NCBI GenBank assembly: GCA_037974335.1
Contig: CM075760.1
Span: 31,905,942-31,969,941, forward strand
DNA: 64,000 bases
Source of the DNA: Prionace glauca
Taxonomy: Eukaryota; Chordata; Chondrichthyes; Carcharhiniformes; Carcharhinidae
Direction of reading: 5' to 3'
Position numbers and translations under genes: made by a program. The notes below the pieces were generated by a model. The model had not been told where the DNA came from and did not search any database. It saw only the letters and a list, made by a program, of their open reading frames with translations. Shown here in pieces: positions 23,901 to 36,000 of the stretch; position 1 is the stretch's first letter; each line of letters opens with the position of its first letter.

Positions 23901-25423
23901 TTGACAGGGGACAATCCTAATTGATAGGGGACAATCCTAATTGACAGTGGACTCTCCTAACTGACACGGGACTATCCTAACTGAGACGGTGTTTTTCTAA
24001 TTGAGAGGTGCGCTCCTAAATTGACAGGAAATCTCCGAATTGATAGAGACACTCCTAATTGAGAGGGGTTACTCCTAATTGACAAGGACACTCCTAATTG
24101 ACAGGGGGACACTCCTAATTGACAGACATTCCTAATTGAGAGGGGTTACTCCTAATTGACAGGGACACTAATAATTGACAGGGCCACTCTTAATTGATGA
24201 TACTCCTAATTGACAGGGAAACTGCTAATTGACACGGGGCACTCCTAATTTACACGGGCTTTCCTAATTGAAAGGGGCAGTCCGAATTGACGGGGGCGGG
24301 TGTTCTCTTAATTGACTGGGACACTCCCAATTGTCAGGGGAACGGCTAATTGAGAGGGGGCACTCCTAATTGACAGGGGACAACCCTAATTGATAGGAAA
24401 ACTCCTAATTGAATGAAACACTCCTAACTGAGACGGGAACTCCTAATTGACAGGAGGACACTGTTAATTGACGGGAGACATTCCTAATAGTTAGGAACGC
24501 TCCTAATTGAGAGGGGACACTCCTAATTGACAGGGCACAATCCTAATTGACAGGGTGTGCTTCTAATTGACAGGGACCCTCCTATGTTGACAGGGGGAAA
24601 TCCTAATTGACAGGAACACTCTTAATCGGCAGGCACAATCCTATTTGACAGGGAAACTGCTAATTGAGAGGGGATACTCCTCATTGACAGGTGACACTCC
24701 TGATTGACAGGGGACAATCCTAATTGACAGAAACACTCCTAATTGATAGGGAAACTGCTAATTGACAGGGGGCATTCTCATTGACAGGAGACACTCCTAA
24801 TTGACAGGGGACACTCCTAATTGACAGGGGACAATCCTAATTGACAGGGGACAATCCTAATTGACAGGGGACACTCCTAATTGACAGGGGACACTCCTAA
24901 TTGACAGGGGACATCCTAATTGACACGGTGCTCTTCGAATTGACAGGGGCACTCCTAAATTGACAGGAAAACTCCTAATTGATAGGGACACTCTTCATTG
25001 AGAGGGGAACTCCTAATCGACAGGGGACACTCCTCATTGGCAGGGGGCACTCCTAATTTTAAGGGGAACTGCTAATTGAGAGGGGACACTACTAATTGAC
25101 AGCGGGCACTCCTAATTGACAGGAACACTCCTAATAGACAGGGAACAATCCTAATTGGCAGGGTGCGCTCCTAATTGACAGGGGTCACTCCTAATTGACA
25201 GGGGACACTCCTAATTGACAGGGGTCACTCCTAATTGACAGGGACACGAATATATGACTGGGACATTCCTAATTGATCGGGATACTCCAAATTGACAGAG
25301 GGCACTCCTAATTTACAAGGGCTTCCCTAATTGAAAGGGGCAGTCCGAATTGACAGGGGTTACTTTTAATTGGCAGGGGGCACTCCGTATTGACAGGGAC
25401 ACCCCAGTTGTCAGGGGAACTGA

Positions 25424-27665
25424 TTTTATCTTTCCCTATGTTGACTGGGACTCACTTAGCGTTAGTGGTGGGGTGGATGGACAGTTTGTAAGGAACATTC
25501 AGGAGGGCTTCCTGAAACAGCATGTACATAGTCCAACTAGGGGAGGGGCTGAACTGTACCTGGTGTTGGGGAACGAAGCCAGCCAAGTGGTTGGTGATTC
25601 AGTAGGGGACCAGTTCGGGATCAGTGACCATAATTCAGTCATCTTTAAAGTATTGATGGATAAAGTATAGTCTTCAAGTTAAGGTGCTAAACTGGGGGAA
25701 GGCTAATTACAACAATACAATGCAGGAACAGAAGAATATAGATATGGGGGGGGGGGGTGTGGTATTTGTTTGAGGGCAAATCAACATCTGACATCTGGAT
25801 GACTTTCAAGTGTAAGTTGATAGGGGTTCAGGACCAGCACGTTCCTAAAAGGATGAAGGATAAGTATGACAAGTTTTGGGAACCTTGGATAACGAAAGAC
25901 ATTGTGAGCCTCATCAAAGAGAAAAGAGAAGCATTTGTCAAAACTAGGAGGTTGGGAATGCACGAAGCAAGTCTGGAACACAAGGAAGGAAGAAAGAAAC
26001 TTAAACAAGGAGGAAGGAGGGCCAGAAGGGGACATGGAAAAACATTGGCCAGCAGGATTAAGTAAATATATATAGCAAGAGGGTAGCCAAGGAGAGGGTT
26101 GCCGGACTCAGAGACAAGGCGGGAATCTATGCCAGGCGAAATGGGCAATGTATTAAATGAGTACTTTGCATCAGTATTCAACAAAGTGAAGGACTTGGTG
26201 GATGCTGGGGCCTTCAGAGAAATCTTTGTATCCACAATGGCTACAGGGGAGGTCCCAGTGGATTGGAGAATAGCCCACATTGTTTCTTTATTTAAAAATG
26301 GTACCAAGAATAATCCAGGTAATTACAGACCGGTGAATCTTACACCAGTGGTAGGGACTTTATTGGAGGGGATTCTTCAAGACAGGCTTTATTCTCACTT
26401 GGAAATAAGTGGATGTATTAGTGAGAGGCAACATGATTTTGTGAAGGGAAGTTCGTGCCTCAAGTACTTGATTGAGTTTTACGAGGAAATGACTAAGATG
26501 ATTGATGAGGGTAGGACAGTGCTTGTTGTTTACATGGACTTCAGTAAGGCCTTTGACAAGATCCGTCATAGCAGACTGGTGCAGAAGGTGAAGTTGGATG
26601 GGATCAGAGGCAAGCTGGCAAGGTGGATATAAAACCAACTCAGTCAAAAAAAACAAAGCATGGCAGTGTGTTTCTGAATGGACAGCTGTGACAAGTGGTG
26701 CTCCTCAGGGGTCAGTGCTGGGATTTGATATGATTTGGAAGAAAATGTAACCGAATTTATTAGTAAGTTTGCAGACAATACAAAGGTTGGTAGATTTGTG
26801 GATAGCAATGAGGGCCATCAGGAGATACAGTAGGATATAGATCAGTTGGAGACTTGGATGGAGTGATGGCAGATGGAGTTTAATCGAGACAAATGTGACG
26901 TAATGCATTTTGGAAGGTCTAAAACAGATAGGAAATGCACAGTAAAAGACAGAAGTTTTAACCAGAGAGATGTGGGTGTACAGATACACGGCTCGTTGCG
27001 TTGGAGAAGGTAGTCAAGAAGGCAAACGGCATGCTTGCCTTCCTCAGCCGTGGTATTGAATTTTAAAATTGGAAAGTCATATTGCAGTTTAATAGAAACT
27101 TAGTTAGGCCGCACTTGGAATATAAGGTTCAATTCTGGTCGCCAGACGACTGTGGAGGCTTCGGAGAGGGTACAAAAAAAGATTTACCAGGATGTTGCCT
27201 GGTATGGAGGGCATTAGGTATGAGGAGAGGTTGGAGACACTTGCTTTGTTCTCACTGGAGTGACGGAGGTTCAGGGGACACCTGATAGGAGTCCACATGA
27301 TTATGAGAGGCATGGTCAGAGTGGATAGTCAGAAGCTATTTTTCCAGGGTTGAAGTGTCAATTACTAGGTGGCATAGGTTTAAAGTGCGAGGGGCAAGTT
27401 TAAAAAGAGTTATACGAAGCATATTGTGTACACAGAGGGTGGTGGGTGCCTGGAACTCGTTGCTGAGGGAGGTAGTGGGAGCGGATACGGTAGTGATATT
27501 TAAGGGGCGTCTTGGCAAGGACATGAATGAGATGGGAATGGAGGGATATGATCCCCGGAAGTGTATGGAGTTGTCGTTGAGTCAGGCAGCATGGTCAGTG
27601 CAGGCTTGGAGGGCTAAAGGGCCTGTTCCTGTGCTGTAATTTTCTTTATTCTTTGTTCTAATATC
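25424..27665 (+). mobile_element. CR1-type LINE, 5'-truncated, at the end of the minisatellite
   Basis: It enters in the endonuclease part (NIQEGFLKQHVHSPTRGG, GDQFGISDHNSVIFKV). It continues through KSTSDIWMTFKCKLIGVQ, KFWEPWITKDIVSLIKEK, ISERQHDFVKGSSCLKYL, VYMDFSKAFDKIRH and the C-terminal part (VVGAWNSLLREVVGADTVV). It ends GGGCCTGTTCCTGTGCTGTA and TTCTTTGTTCT. Stops and frameshifts are frequent. It is the same family as 12525-15700. Confidence 0.88.
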
Positions 27666-28421
27666 TACTTCCCCATAATCTCTTCCACATTCACAGGTCA
27701 TGTCTCTCTCTCTCTCTGTATATCTCTCCTCCCGCCCTCCCCCTGCCTCTCTTTTTCTTTCTGTCTCTCAGCGTCTCAAGACATTTCTCTCCCAGTATAA
27801 AGTTATGTATCAGATGGTGGGGGGAGGGGGGGGGTGCAGTATCAATTGGTGCCCGTGCATTACTTGTCACAGTTAAATCTGCATATTTTCTGCTCTAAGA
27901 GATGATGTGTGTGTATCAGAGTCTGAATATTCTGAACCTTCCCATTGTTTCCAAATGCTCTCTCCATTTTCTCAGTTTGAGGATATTCATTACATTCAGG
28001 GGGAAAAATAATTTTCCTTGCAGGTTAAATAGTTCCAGGATATTGATTAACAGAATTTTGCAATTTATGTTAATCGAGAAAAAAAACAACTGAATGTCCA
28101 CATGTAAATATCACACACACAGACACGATAATAATTGGAACTCAGTTACTGAAATGTGACAGTCCAGTGACAGATATCATTGAAATAATCTGAGATCTGG
28201 TGCTGGGACTGATGGTTTTTGAATGGACTGCGTATTTCCACTTGTTATTAGCTGATAAATGTGAGCGACATTATCCAGTATTTGGTAAGAAACAACTCCA
28301 TCTAAAAGTATATATTTTCCCCATCACTGAACTCAATATTGTCATCTGATACAAAAAAAACATGTTGCTACATCAATGTCCCTGCGGTGATTCCACAGTG
28401 TGTAAATTAAAGACTTTGGGA
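27666..28421. other. Non-coding, upstream of the receptor first exon
   Basis: A CT-rich microsatellite lies at 27690-27790 and a short G run near 27820. Beyond these I see no gene or known repeat. By position this is the upstream region of the exon at 28493. Confidence 0.5.
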
Positions 28422-28422
28422 A

Positions 28423-28429
28423 TATATAA
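28423..28429 (+). promoter_or_regulatory. TATA box candidate
   Basis: TATATAA lies 64 bases upstream of the ATG of the receptor first exon, so a start about 30 bases downstream would leave a 5' leader of about 40 bases. It is a sequence match only. Confidence 0.45.
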
Positions 28430-28492
28430 TCTCCGAGTTTAAAACAGAGAGACTGTCAGCAACAAAAAGGGGCTCATCACCTCACACTGAAA

Positions 28493-28559
28493 ATGCTGGT
28501 TTCATTTGAAGTGGTTGAGAAAATATTCTACCCAATCATCGCCATTATTGGAGTTCCTG
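28493..28559 (+). CDS. First exon of a GPR139-like receptor (goes with 38592-39587)
   Basis: ATG, then LVSFEVVEK and IFYPIIAIIGVP, then a perfect donor (CCT G|GTAAGT) after 67 bases, phase 1. The peptide is the short N terminus and first half of helix 1 typical of the GPR139-like family in fishes. The next receptor body on this strand starts 10.1 kb downstream and its first conserved bases are in the matching phase: G plus TT gives V, followed by NLLGIVILSRGKCGLS. The acceptor at that place reads AA, so present-day splicing of this pair is doubtful. Confidence 0.65.
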
Positions 28560-29435
28560 GTAAGTGACTCTAACAACTGAGGTTGTGTAAATCTGTGTGT
28601 GAGCCGCTTTCTGATTTTAAACTTTGACTGGAAATATTCCATGTTTATCTCATTGTCACTGATGGACAGGCACAGGGCAAATAATATAATTTACTTAAAT
28701 CAAATGACTTGAAATATCTTTGTGGTTTTAATCCTTTTCCATCCACTAACAAAACGCTGCATGTAATTTATAGTCTCAGTGATTAATGAAGTTATTGTGT
28801 TTAGTGGAATCTTGTGTATTGTCAGATTTGTCTCTAGTGACCAGAGACCGTTTGGTGGGAGTGAGAATAGAATTAACCTTTGACTGTGGATCAATAACCA
28901 GAGTGGAATATCAGGCACAAGTTAACAAGCATTGCATGATCTATTTGTCAATGTAGAATTGCACTCATGTGTTTTTACTACACCAGAGTGGAATATCTGA
29001 TTTAAGTATTGATCTATTCTTGGCACTATCTATCTGTGTAGAATTGTATTTTGTTTGGCAAAAAAAAATACTGGAATAAAATAAGTTGGTTCAACTTCAA
29101 TTAGATATACATTTATTGGAGCAGTGAGATATCCATTCCATGGACCTGTTCCAGTCTTTAATCTTTGGAATAGCTTGGAAATAGGAAGAGATTGATTTGT
29201 TTTAATGATGTTTGGTGGTCAGTGCGCGATGTGAAATGTCTGCATAGCCAAGTTGTGTATTGAAAAGAAACAGATGTCAGCTAGTTCCTGATAATTGAAC
29301 TACCCAATAACAAAGGTGCATTTTTCTGTGATTTGTATTTCAAAAATGTTGCGATTTGTTCACATTTCTATTAGATTACAAATGAACTCCATTCTTCCAT
29401 GTTGTTATGCGTCTGTCTAAACGGTGTTGTTGTTT
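28560..29435. other. Intron-like AT-rich sequence, nothing recognised
   Basis: This is the start of the presumed 10-kb intron between the two receptor exons. CACCAGAGTGGAATATC at 28981 echoes CCAGAGTGGAATATCAGGCA at 28899, a small direct repeat. No coding frame or RNA gene is seen. Confidence 0.45.
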
Positions 29436-30060
29436 CAAGCACTTTGTCAATCTGACCACCTGAACCCCTACGCTCCAAGAAAGCATTCAGACACTTGATT
29501 TCTATAGAGTGATTGGTATATTGTTCTGATCGGACTGCAGAACCTGACACTCAGCTGTGGTGACATTAATTTCTAATTAGGATAACCAATTTGCAAGTCT
29601 ATAATTTATTGTTAATGTGTTATTGTGTTTAGTTGCATTCTTCCACTCTGGTCATTCTCATTTTCAGTTTTGGAAGTTTAGTAAATTTTGAAATTGTTAT
29701 TTTGATTTCCGATTCCATATTGTTAATGTAAATGGTGAAGGACAGTGATCCCAGCGCTATCCTTGTGGAAGACCATTTCCCACAATCCAACAATCAAGGA
29801 AAATCCTTTTATCTCTGGCTCCCTGTGTTTGTAATCAGTTTCTATCCATTCTGCTGCTTGTCCTCTAGCTCCACAAGCTCTGAGATTACTCAAGTCTGTT
29901 AAATCTTAATTTATTGAAGACATTTAAAAGCTTAATCTGTCGGACATATTTATCTCCTCAATCATTCCTGATAATTGCTAAATGACTCATTGGCTCTGTC
30001 AAGAATGTTTATTTCGGAATATGCACTGACTGTTCTTTATAATAGTCTGTGTTACATGAT
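29436..30060 (-). mobile_element. Old LINE relic (reverse transcriptase, antisense)
   Basis: Phrases typical of antisense LINE polymerase in sharks are visible: CACTTTGTCAATCTGA, ATTGTTAATGTAAATGGTGA, CTTGTGGAAGACCA, TCTATCCATTCTGCTGCTTG and CTCCACAAGCTCTGAGATTA. The frame is heavily degraded. Confidence 0.65.
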
Positions 30061-30079
30061 TATTTTTTACTTTTTTGCA

Positions 30080-30515
30080 CTGCAGGACCTCAGTGTTTCT
30101 GCAATGAAGAGAGGCTGATTAAACTGGGGTTGATTTCCACAGAAAGGTGAACGCGGAGATTTGAAGGAATTGAGGTGTACAAAATGTCACTGTTAATGTA
30201 AGACTTATTTGTGGCTAATAAAGACACATTTAAAACTTTTTATAGCTTGCAGTTCACGGGTAAACCTTTTAAGACTCAACTGAGGTGAAAACTCTTCATT
30301 CACAGGGTGGTGAACGTGTGGGACTCGCCACCACAGAATGCAGTTAAGGCAAACGTGCGTCATTTCAACAAGAAATAAGGTATAGCTCGAGAGGCTAAAA
30401 GGATTAAAGGATAAGAAGGAAAGGGAGGGGGGAATGAAGATATAAATTCGATGATCAGCCACGATAAAATGAGTGGCGGAGCAGGCTCCTACTCATGCTG
30501 CTACTTTCTATGTTT
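30080..30515 (+). mobile_element. LINE 3'-end relic interrupted by a SINE tail fragment
   Basis: GAAGAGAGGCTGATTAAACT and ATTTGAAGGAATTGAGGTG are the YEERL and DLIE region of a CR1-like C terminus. GTTAATGTAAGACTTATTTG and TAATAAAGACACA (30190-30232) look like a SINE tail. Then CTTCATTCACAGGGTGGTGA and the final GAGTGGCGGAGCAGGCTCCT and CTATGTTTTATGAC complete a LINE end. Confidence 0.6.
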
Positions 30516-32712
30516 TATGACTGGGGAGCGGGAGCTAAGCTGATACAACACAGCAGAGGACCCCCAAACCACGACCTATATCTCTCCTAGCGACCCTTTC
30601 TCTTCTAATTTCTCCCTGCTCCTCTGGCTTCGCTCCTCCCTTTCTCTTTCTCTCTCTCTCTCTCGCTCTCTTTCCGTTGCTTTCTTACACCCCTCATGTT
30701 TTCTATCTCTCTCCCTCACTGTAACATAACCGAACGAGAACGTTGGGTGAGAGAGTTGGAAAACTGCCCATTGCACCATAAATGAAATGAATTAATTTGG
30801 CTGTTGCAGGTTTATTTAACCATTGGTCTCATCCAATTAAACGTATAACCTGTTCGGCATGAAGAGAATGGAAAAGACATCCTGAGATCCCTGTGATTGG
30901 GCCTTGAATTGAGGCCAGACACAGAGGATGCATTAAAGTTTGGAGACAAAGGTTTAATTCCCGCCCTATTGAAACAGAATGTACTTTCCAGCCTTAAACA
31001 TTCCACACACGGCTGGAATGGGTGACAGGGAAAGAGCGCCACTGCTACCCATCCCCTGTGCCTTCTGATATATACCACATATATACCACAGAAATAAAAC
31101 GACAACGCACATTGTGATTTTGTTTTACATTAATACAAAATACAACATTGAACAATGTTGAATATTGAACCCAATCCAAAACTACCTTCCCTACACAAAA
31201 AATAAACATTTCAAATCCCACCACCCTGACTAAAAATGCACACAGGACAAAAGGATTGGGAACAAGTCTTTACCAAGGTTAGGGGTTTGATTTTTATCCC
31301 CTCCTCCCTACCATGATCTTTATCGTCACTAAGCTAATTTGTCATTAAAGTTGTTTGGATAGCATTTGCAGTTCTGTATATGCTGCAGGTCATTGATGCA
31401 CAGCAGGATCCCATGGGCAGCAATATTTCCACACCGCCCAACCGAGTGTGCATGAGGCTAAAACATCAACTGGGAAGAAGATGCCCATTTCCTCAAGATA
31501 AATTTCAAAACAGGCTGTCTCAGGATTGGAGTGTTTGAACATTACACTTTCTGGAGAGATGTGACAGGGGACATCAGCAGTTATTGTACACAGGAAACCT
31601 CTACCCCAAATCTTGTGCCACTTTCCCTCCATCACAATTCCACAATGCGTCGCTGTTTTCCCCCGTTTAACCTGATCCCCTCTTTTCTCTCTCACTCTCA
31701 TTCTGTAACATTAGCCTTTCTTCACCCATTCTCTCTCCACTCTCTCACTTCCTCTCTCACACATGCTACAAAAACGGAGATACAGAGAAACAGATAGCGA
31801 GTCATTGCCATGAGACAGAAGTTGATGCCGGTTTAACAAGCCAAGTTAAATTCTCCCAAGAGGAAAACCTTACTTTGCAATCTGTGAAAGATATGAGGGG
31901 AAGTGTGAACTTATACTTTCATTGACATTTAGTGGTTAACTAACTGAAATATCTGACACTCAGTTTAAGTGAACAATTAGCAACTAATTTATTTAACCAA
32001 CAAGGAGCTTTAGTTAAAAAACTAACATCGATTACAATAAGATTCTACTGGAATGTTGTTCAAATAAATACAAGGTCAATTAATTGACAACAGACAAAAT
32101 AGAATTGAGTCCATCTCAAAATATACACAATTAGGTTTTGTGGCTTTGGAAAAGTAAAATGGTGTTCGTTTTTCCTTCTGCTGCCTGAAAAGTTATTTCT
32201 GATTTGGTACACTTTGATAGATAGATTGAGATATTCGAAGCTGGAGAGGGCTGGTCTTTCCCTCTCTAGGCTTTGAGAGGTGGCAGCCTTTCAGTCGAAC
32301 TGCAGACAGGCTGTTGATCATTTGTTTTTATAACTGTGATAACCTATGAATTTTCTTACACCTGGATTCATCTGATCTGGTCATCAACCACAAATTAAAA
32401 TTTGATAGTTCCTGGTAACTGAGTGTCTCCTTTAACCTGATAGGCTGAACTCAAAATTCAAAAGCCTGTCAAACCTGTTACCATGGTGATGCTGACGCTT
32501 GGTCTTTGCTACAAATGTTGCAGTCTGTGTACCCTGTCTGCATTTTCATTTTAAACATCCAAACATTGTCACAAGTACAGCTTGAAAAGGACAGAAAACC
32601 AGCTTTCAAAGGGATCACACCTCACAAACTCAGCTTTACAACAGCAGGCATAGAACAAGAACATCGACAATCACTGTATTCAAATGGAATCCTGTGCATT
32701 TTCTTTAACCCT
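30516..32712. other. Long intron-like stretch without a gene
   Basis: It holds a CT/TCTCTCTC microsatellite (30635-30672). Frames of 73-103 codons occur on both strands but show no family features, and several owe their length to the CT-rich sequence. AT-rich sequence from 31900 to 32500 shows no repeat family that I know. Confidence 0.4.
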
Positions 32713-33640
32713 CACATAAGAACATAAGAACATAAGAAATAGGAGCAGGAGTAGGCCATCTGGCCCTTCGAGCCTGCCCCGCCATTCAATAAGATCATGG
32801 CTGACCTGTCGTGGCTCAGTTCCACATTCCGGCCCTCTCCCCATAACCCTTAATCCCCTCTCTTATCAAAAACCCATCAACCCGCTTCTTAAAAATATTT
32901 AGCGAGGCAGCCTCCACCACTTCAACGGGTAGAGAATTCCAGAGATTCACCACCCTTTGAGTGAAGAAGTTCCTCCTCAACTCCGTTCTAAAACGCCCCC
33001 GCTTTATCTTGAGGCTGTGCCCCCTAGTCCTACTGTCTTTTTTGAGCGGGAAGAGTCTCTCCACCTCTATCCTATCCATCCCATTCATCATCTTATACGT
33101 CTCAATGAGATCTCCCCTCATTCTTCTAAACTCCAACGAGTACAAGCCTCGTTCATTCAGCCTCTCCTCATAGCTCAACCCCCTCAACTCCGGTATCAGC
33201 CTAGTAAACCTCCTCTGCACTCCCTCCAAGGCCAAAATATCTTTGCGCAGGTGCGGCGCCCAAAACTACACACAGTACTCCAGCTGCGGCCTCACCAATG
33301 CCCTATACAGCTGCAGCAAGACCTCCCTACTTTTATATTCAATCTCCTTCGCTATGAAGGCCAGCATCCCATTCGCCTTTCTGACCACCTGCTGCACCTG
33401 CAAGCTGGGTTTTTGCGACTCATGCACAAGGACCCCGAGGTCCCTCTGCACCGTCGCCTGCTGCAGTTTTTCGCCACGTAAGTAATAGTCCTTCCTACCA
33501 TTCTTCCTTCCAAAGTAGACCACCTCACACTTGCCAACATTAAATTCAATTTGCCATTTCCTGGCCCTTTTGCCCAGCCGATCTAGATCCTTCTGCAGAC
33601 TCTCCACACCCTCCACACATGTATCACTCAGATTCAGACA
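32713..33640 (-). mobile_element. CR1-type LINE 3' end, about 0.93 kb, fairly young
   Basis: It starts with tandem CATAAGAACATAAGAACATA, the reverse complement of the 3' repeat. The minus-strand frames at 33235-32816 and 33616-33266 are long and clean. Motifs are QKDLDRLGKRARKWQIEFNV, KANGMLAFIAKEIEYKSREV, LYRALVRPQLEYCV, GVQRRFTRLIPELRGLSYEE and RVVNLWNSLPVEVVEA. A frame change separates the two. Confidence 0.9.
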
Positions 33641-33992
33641 TGTTTTTTATTCCACAATTATACCCCTTCAAGTTAAAGAACTTTTACTCCAGACCACCAA
33701 AAATTATTTCCATAGATGAGATTAATTTTTAATTTGACTTCACTGGTAGTCTTTTGGAAATTTCCGATATAACGTGTCCACAGGAAGATTCAAAGCGCAG
33801 TTCCTGTTTCAAAATTCAGTGCAGACTTTATAATATTTTCTATGTTTGTGTGTGTGTCTTGTTTTAATGTAAAAAAACGGGGCTGGAGTATTGGCCGCTC
33901 AGTCAGGTCCCAGAGACAGCAATATGATATTGGCAGAATGCCCCCTCAATCCATTTGGAGAAATGTTCATGAACTCCCTCTGTCCCATTTAT
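33641..33992. other. No recognisable feature
   Basis: AT-rich sequence with a short TG run at 33847-33860. No gene is seen. Confidence 0.4.
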
Positions 33993-34405
33993 TCAATAGA
34001 ATAGAATAGAATAGAATAGAATAGAACATTAAAGCGCAGAACAGGCCCTTCGGCGCACGATGTTGCGCCGACCAGTTACAAAACAATGACCCACTAGCCT
34101 AAACCAATCCCTTTTCGTCCATAAACCTATCCACAGATCTCTTAAACGCCCCCAAACTAGGTGCATTTACAACTGCAGCTGGCAGGGCATTCCAGTCCCT
34201 CACCACCCTCTGGGTAAAGAACCTATCCCTGACATTAGTCCTATAACTACCCCCCCCTTAATTTAAAGTCGTGCCCCGTCGTGCTAGCTTTCTCCATCCT
34301 AGGAAAAAGGCTATCACTATCTACCCTGTCTAAACCTCTTATCATCTTATATGTTTCAATGAGATCCCCTCTTAGCCGCCTTCTTTCCAGCGAAAACAAC
34401 CCCAA
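33993..34405 (-). mobile_element. CR1-type LINE 3' end with an (AATAG)n tail
   Basis: About six AATAG repeats (33995-34026) are followed by GCAGAACAGGCCCTTCGGC and antisense coding: minus-strand reading gives pieces like RLRGDLIETYKMIRGLDRVD and SLPAAVVNAP. The AATAG run is the 3' terminal short repeat of the element read backwards. Confidence 0.85.
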
Positions 34406-34799
34406 AGTTTAAGCTTTTTTTATTTTCAAGGCCTACGAATCTTCTTTGCAGTTAGTTAACTATTTAAAAGAGGATGGCTATTCTTACAAGGCAGGCAAAG
34501 AGCCTAGGACAGTGTGTGCACAGCAAGATCCCACAGCAGCTTCATTGTGAACCTATTCAAATGAGATGCAGACCTACCCTGTCCTCATCCCCACATCTGC
34601 CATGAACCCCTTCACACTGAACTCATCAAAAAGCTCCACACGCCTACCAGACTGTGTGTGTGCATTGTCCAAAGTCTGGAGAATTCCCTTCTCTTCCCTT
34701 GAAAGACCCAACTGTCTCTTAACACTGAGACAACCTTTGAAAACAAGTTCTGCAGCAAGTTCGCACAGGACGCAGTTAGCAATGTGTCGTCTCTTTTAT
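34406..34799. other. No recognisable feature
   Basis: No splice-framed coding sequence, RNA gene or repeat is recognised. The long minus frame overlapping 34612-35103 is mostly the antisense of the next LINE relic. Confidence 0.4.
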
Positions 34800-35170
34800 A
34801 TCGTTTAATGGAATGTAATCCTGAATAGTGTGAGCTGATACACTTTGGAAGATGTAATTTGACTAGAAAGTATTGAATTAGTGATTGGACTCTAGCGAGA
34901 TCTATGGCAGAATGTGACCTTGGCGTATTTGACCTCAGATCTTTGATAGCAGCATTGTATCTGAGTAGGGTGGTGAAAATGACATGTGGAACACTTCCCT
35001 TTATGAATCGAAGCTTAGTTACAAAAGCAAGGAGTAATGCTGCAGATGGATAGAAGTTCGATAAAGCTCCAGCGAGAGTATTGTGTGCAGTTCGGGTCGC
35101 CACATTATAGAAAGGATGTGTTAACAGTGAAGGGGTTGCAGAGGAGATTCACCAAGATGCTGCTTTGGAT
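34800..35170 (+). mobile_element. Old LINE relic, plus strand
   Basis: GAGTATTGTGTGCAGTTCGG, TCGCCACATTATAGAAAGGA and AGAGGAGATTCACCAAGATG are the EYCVQFGSPHYRK and RRFTKM motifs of a CR1-like C terminus. It ends abruptly where a younger CR1 copy begins. Confidence 0.7.
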
Positions 35171-35800
35171 GGACGATCTACGTCCCTGAAGGTGCCGGTG
35201 CAGGGGCAGAATGTGATGAGGAAAGCGTATGGTATGTTAGCCTTCATAGGAAGGGGTATAGAATATAAGAGTAGGAGTCTGATGTTGCAGTTGTATAGAA
35301 CGTTGGTTAGGCCTCACTTGGAGTACTGCGTCCAGTTCTGGTCGCCGTACTACCGGAAGGATGTAGAGATCCTGGAGAGAGTGCAGAGGAGATTTACCAG
35401 GATGCTGCCTGGTATGGAAGGGCTGTCTTACGAGGAAAGATTGAACGAACTTGGGCTGTTTTCCCTTGAGAGACGTCGGCTGAGGGGGGATCTAATAGAG
35501 GTTTATAAGATTATGAAGGGGATAGATAGAGTAAATGGTGGTAAGCTTTTTCCGCTATTAGAAATGGATAGAACGAGGGGTCACGGGCTTAGGGTGAGGG
35601 GGGCTAGGTATAAGACAAATATTAGAGGGCAGTTTTTCACGCAAAGGGTAGTGGGGGTGTGGAATGCACTGCCGAGTAAGGTGGTGGAAGCAGGCACGCT
35701 AGGGTTGTTTAAGAGTCACTTGGACAGCCACGTGAGCGGTCTTCATATAGGGAGATATAGCAGGCCTTACTAAACATTGTAGGCTTGGGATTCCGTTTTT
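35171..35800 (+). mobile_element. CR1-type LINE 3' end, long clean frame
   Basis: The frame at 35165-35773 (about 200 codons) encodes KAYGMLAFIGRGIEYKSRSL, LYRTLVRPHLEYCVQFW, RVQRRFTRMLPGMEGLSYEE, LFSLERRRLRGDLIEVYKI, RTRGHGLRVRG and QRVVGVWNALPSKVVEAG. It is among the least damaged LINE fragments here. It is not a host gene. Confidence 0.9.
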
Positions 35801-36000
35801 GCCTCAGGGATGTTACAGTCTTTGCCTGTTTAATAATGAATTTTTTGTCTCCACAGGCATTTCAGTCCACCTTGTTGACCAGCAAGGTACATGCATGCGG
35901 CAGGTTGTAGTGGGCTGCTCTTGGATGTTGCTTCGGGAGTTGCCTATTGCTTCATGTCGTTAGTGTGCTTAAACTGGACCATCTCAAGGGCAACATGACA

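Larger units (their letters stand above)
16421..25423. repeat. Giant minisatellite, about 9 kb of 19-21-bp units
   Basis: Roughly 430-450 units built on CTCCTAATTGACAGGGGACA, varying mainly in the length of the G run and in single bases. Blocks of special units recur: the group at about 18960-19270 (TTATTGAGAAGGGACAC, GGGGGCAGTCCAAATTGACA, GCCTAATTTCCTG) reappears at about 21925-22140, and part of it is duplicated locally (19060-19160 and 19165-19265). Unit variety is greatest in the middle, while 16790-17700 and 24780-24930 are more uniform. No gene-like frame lies inside. Confidence 0.97.

Noticed and set aside
16421-25423. Regular short repeats that could suggest a CRISPR-like array
   Set aside because: There are no unique spacers; units are directly tandem with gradual variation, and the sequence is vertebrate.
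30576-30779. Arg/Glu-repeat minus frame
   Set aside because: Product of a CT microsatellite.
35165-35773. Clean 202-codon frame that could be taken for a host gene
   Set aside because: It matches the C terminus of CR1-type LINE proteins found many times in this window and ends in a CR1 context.
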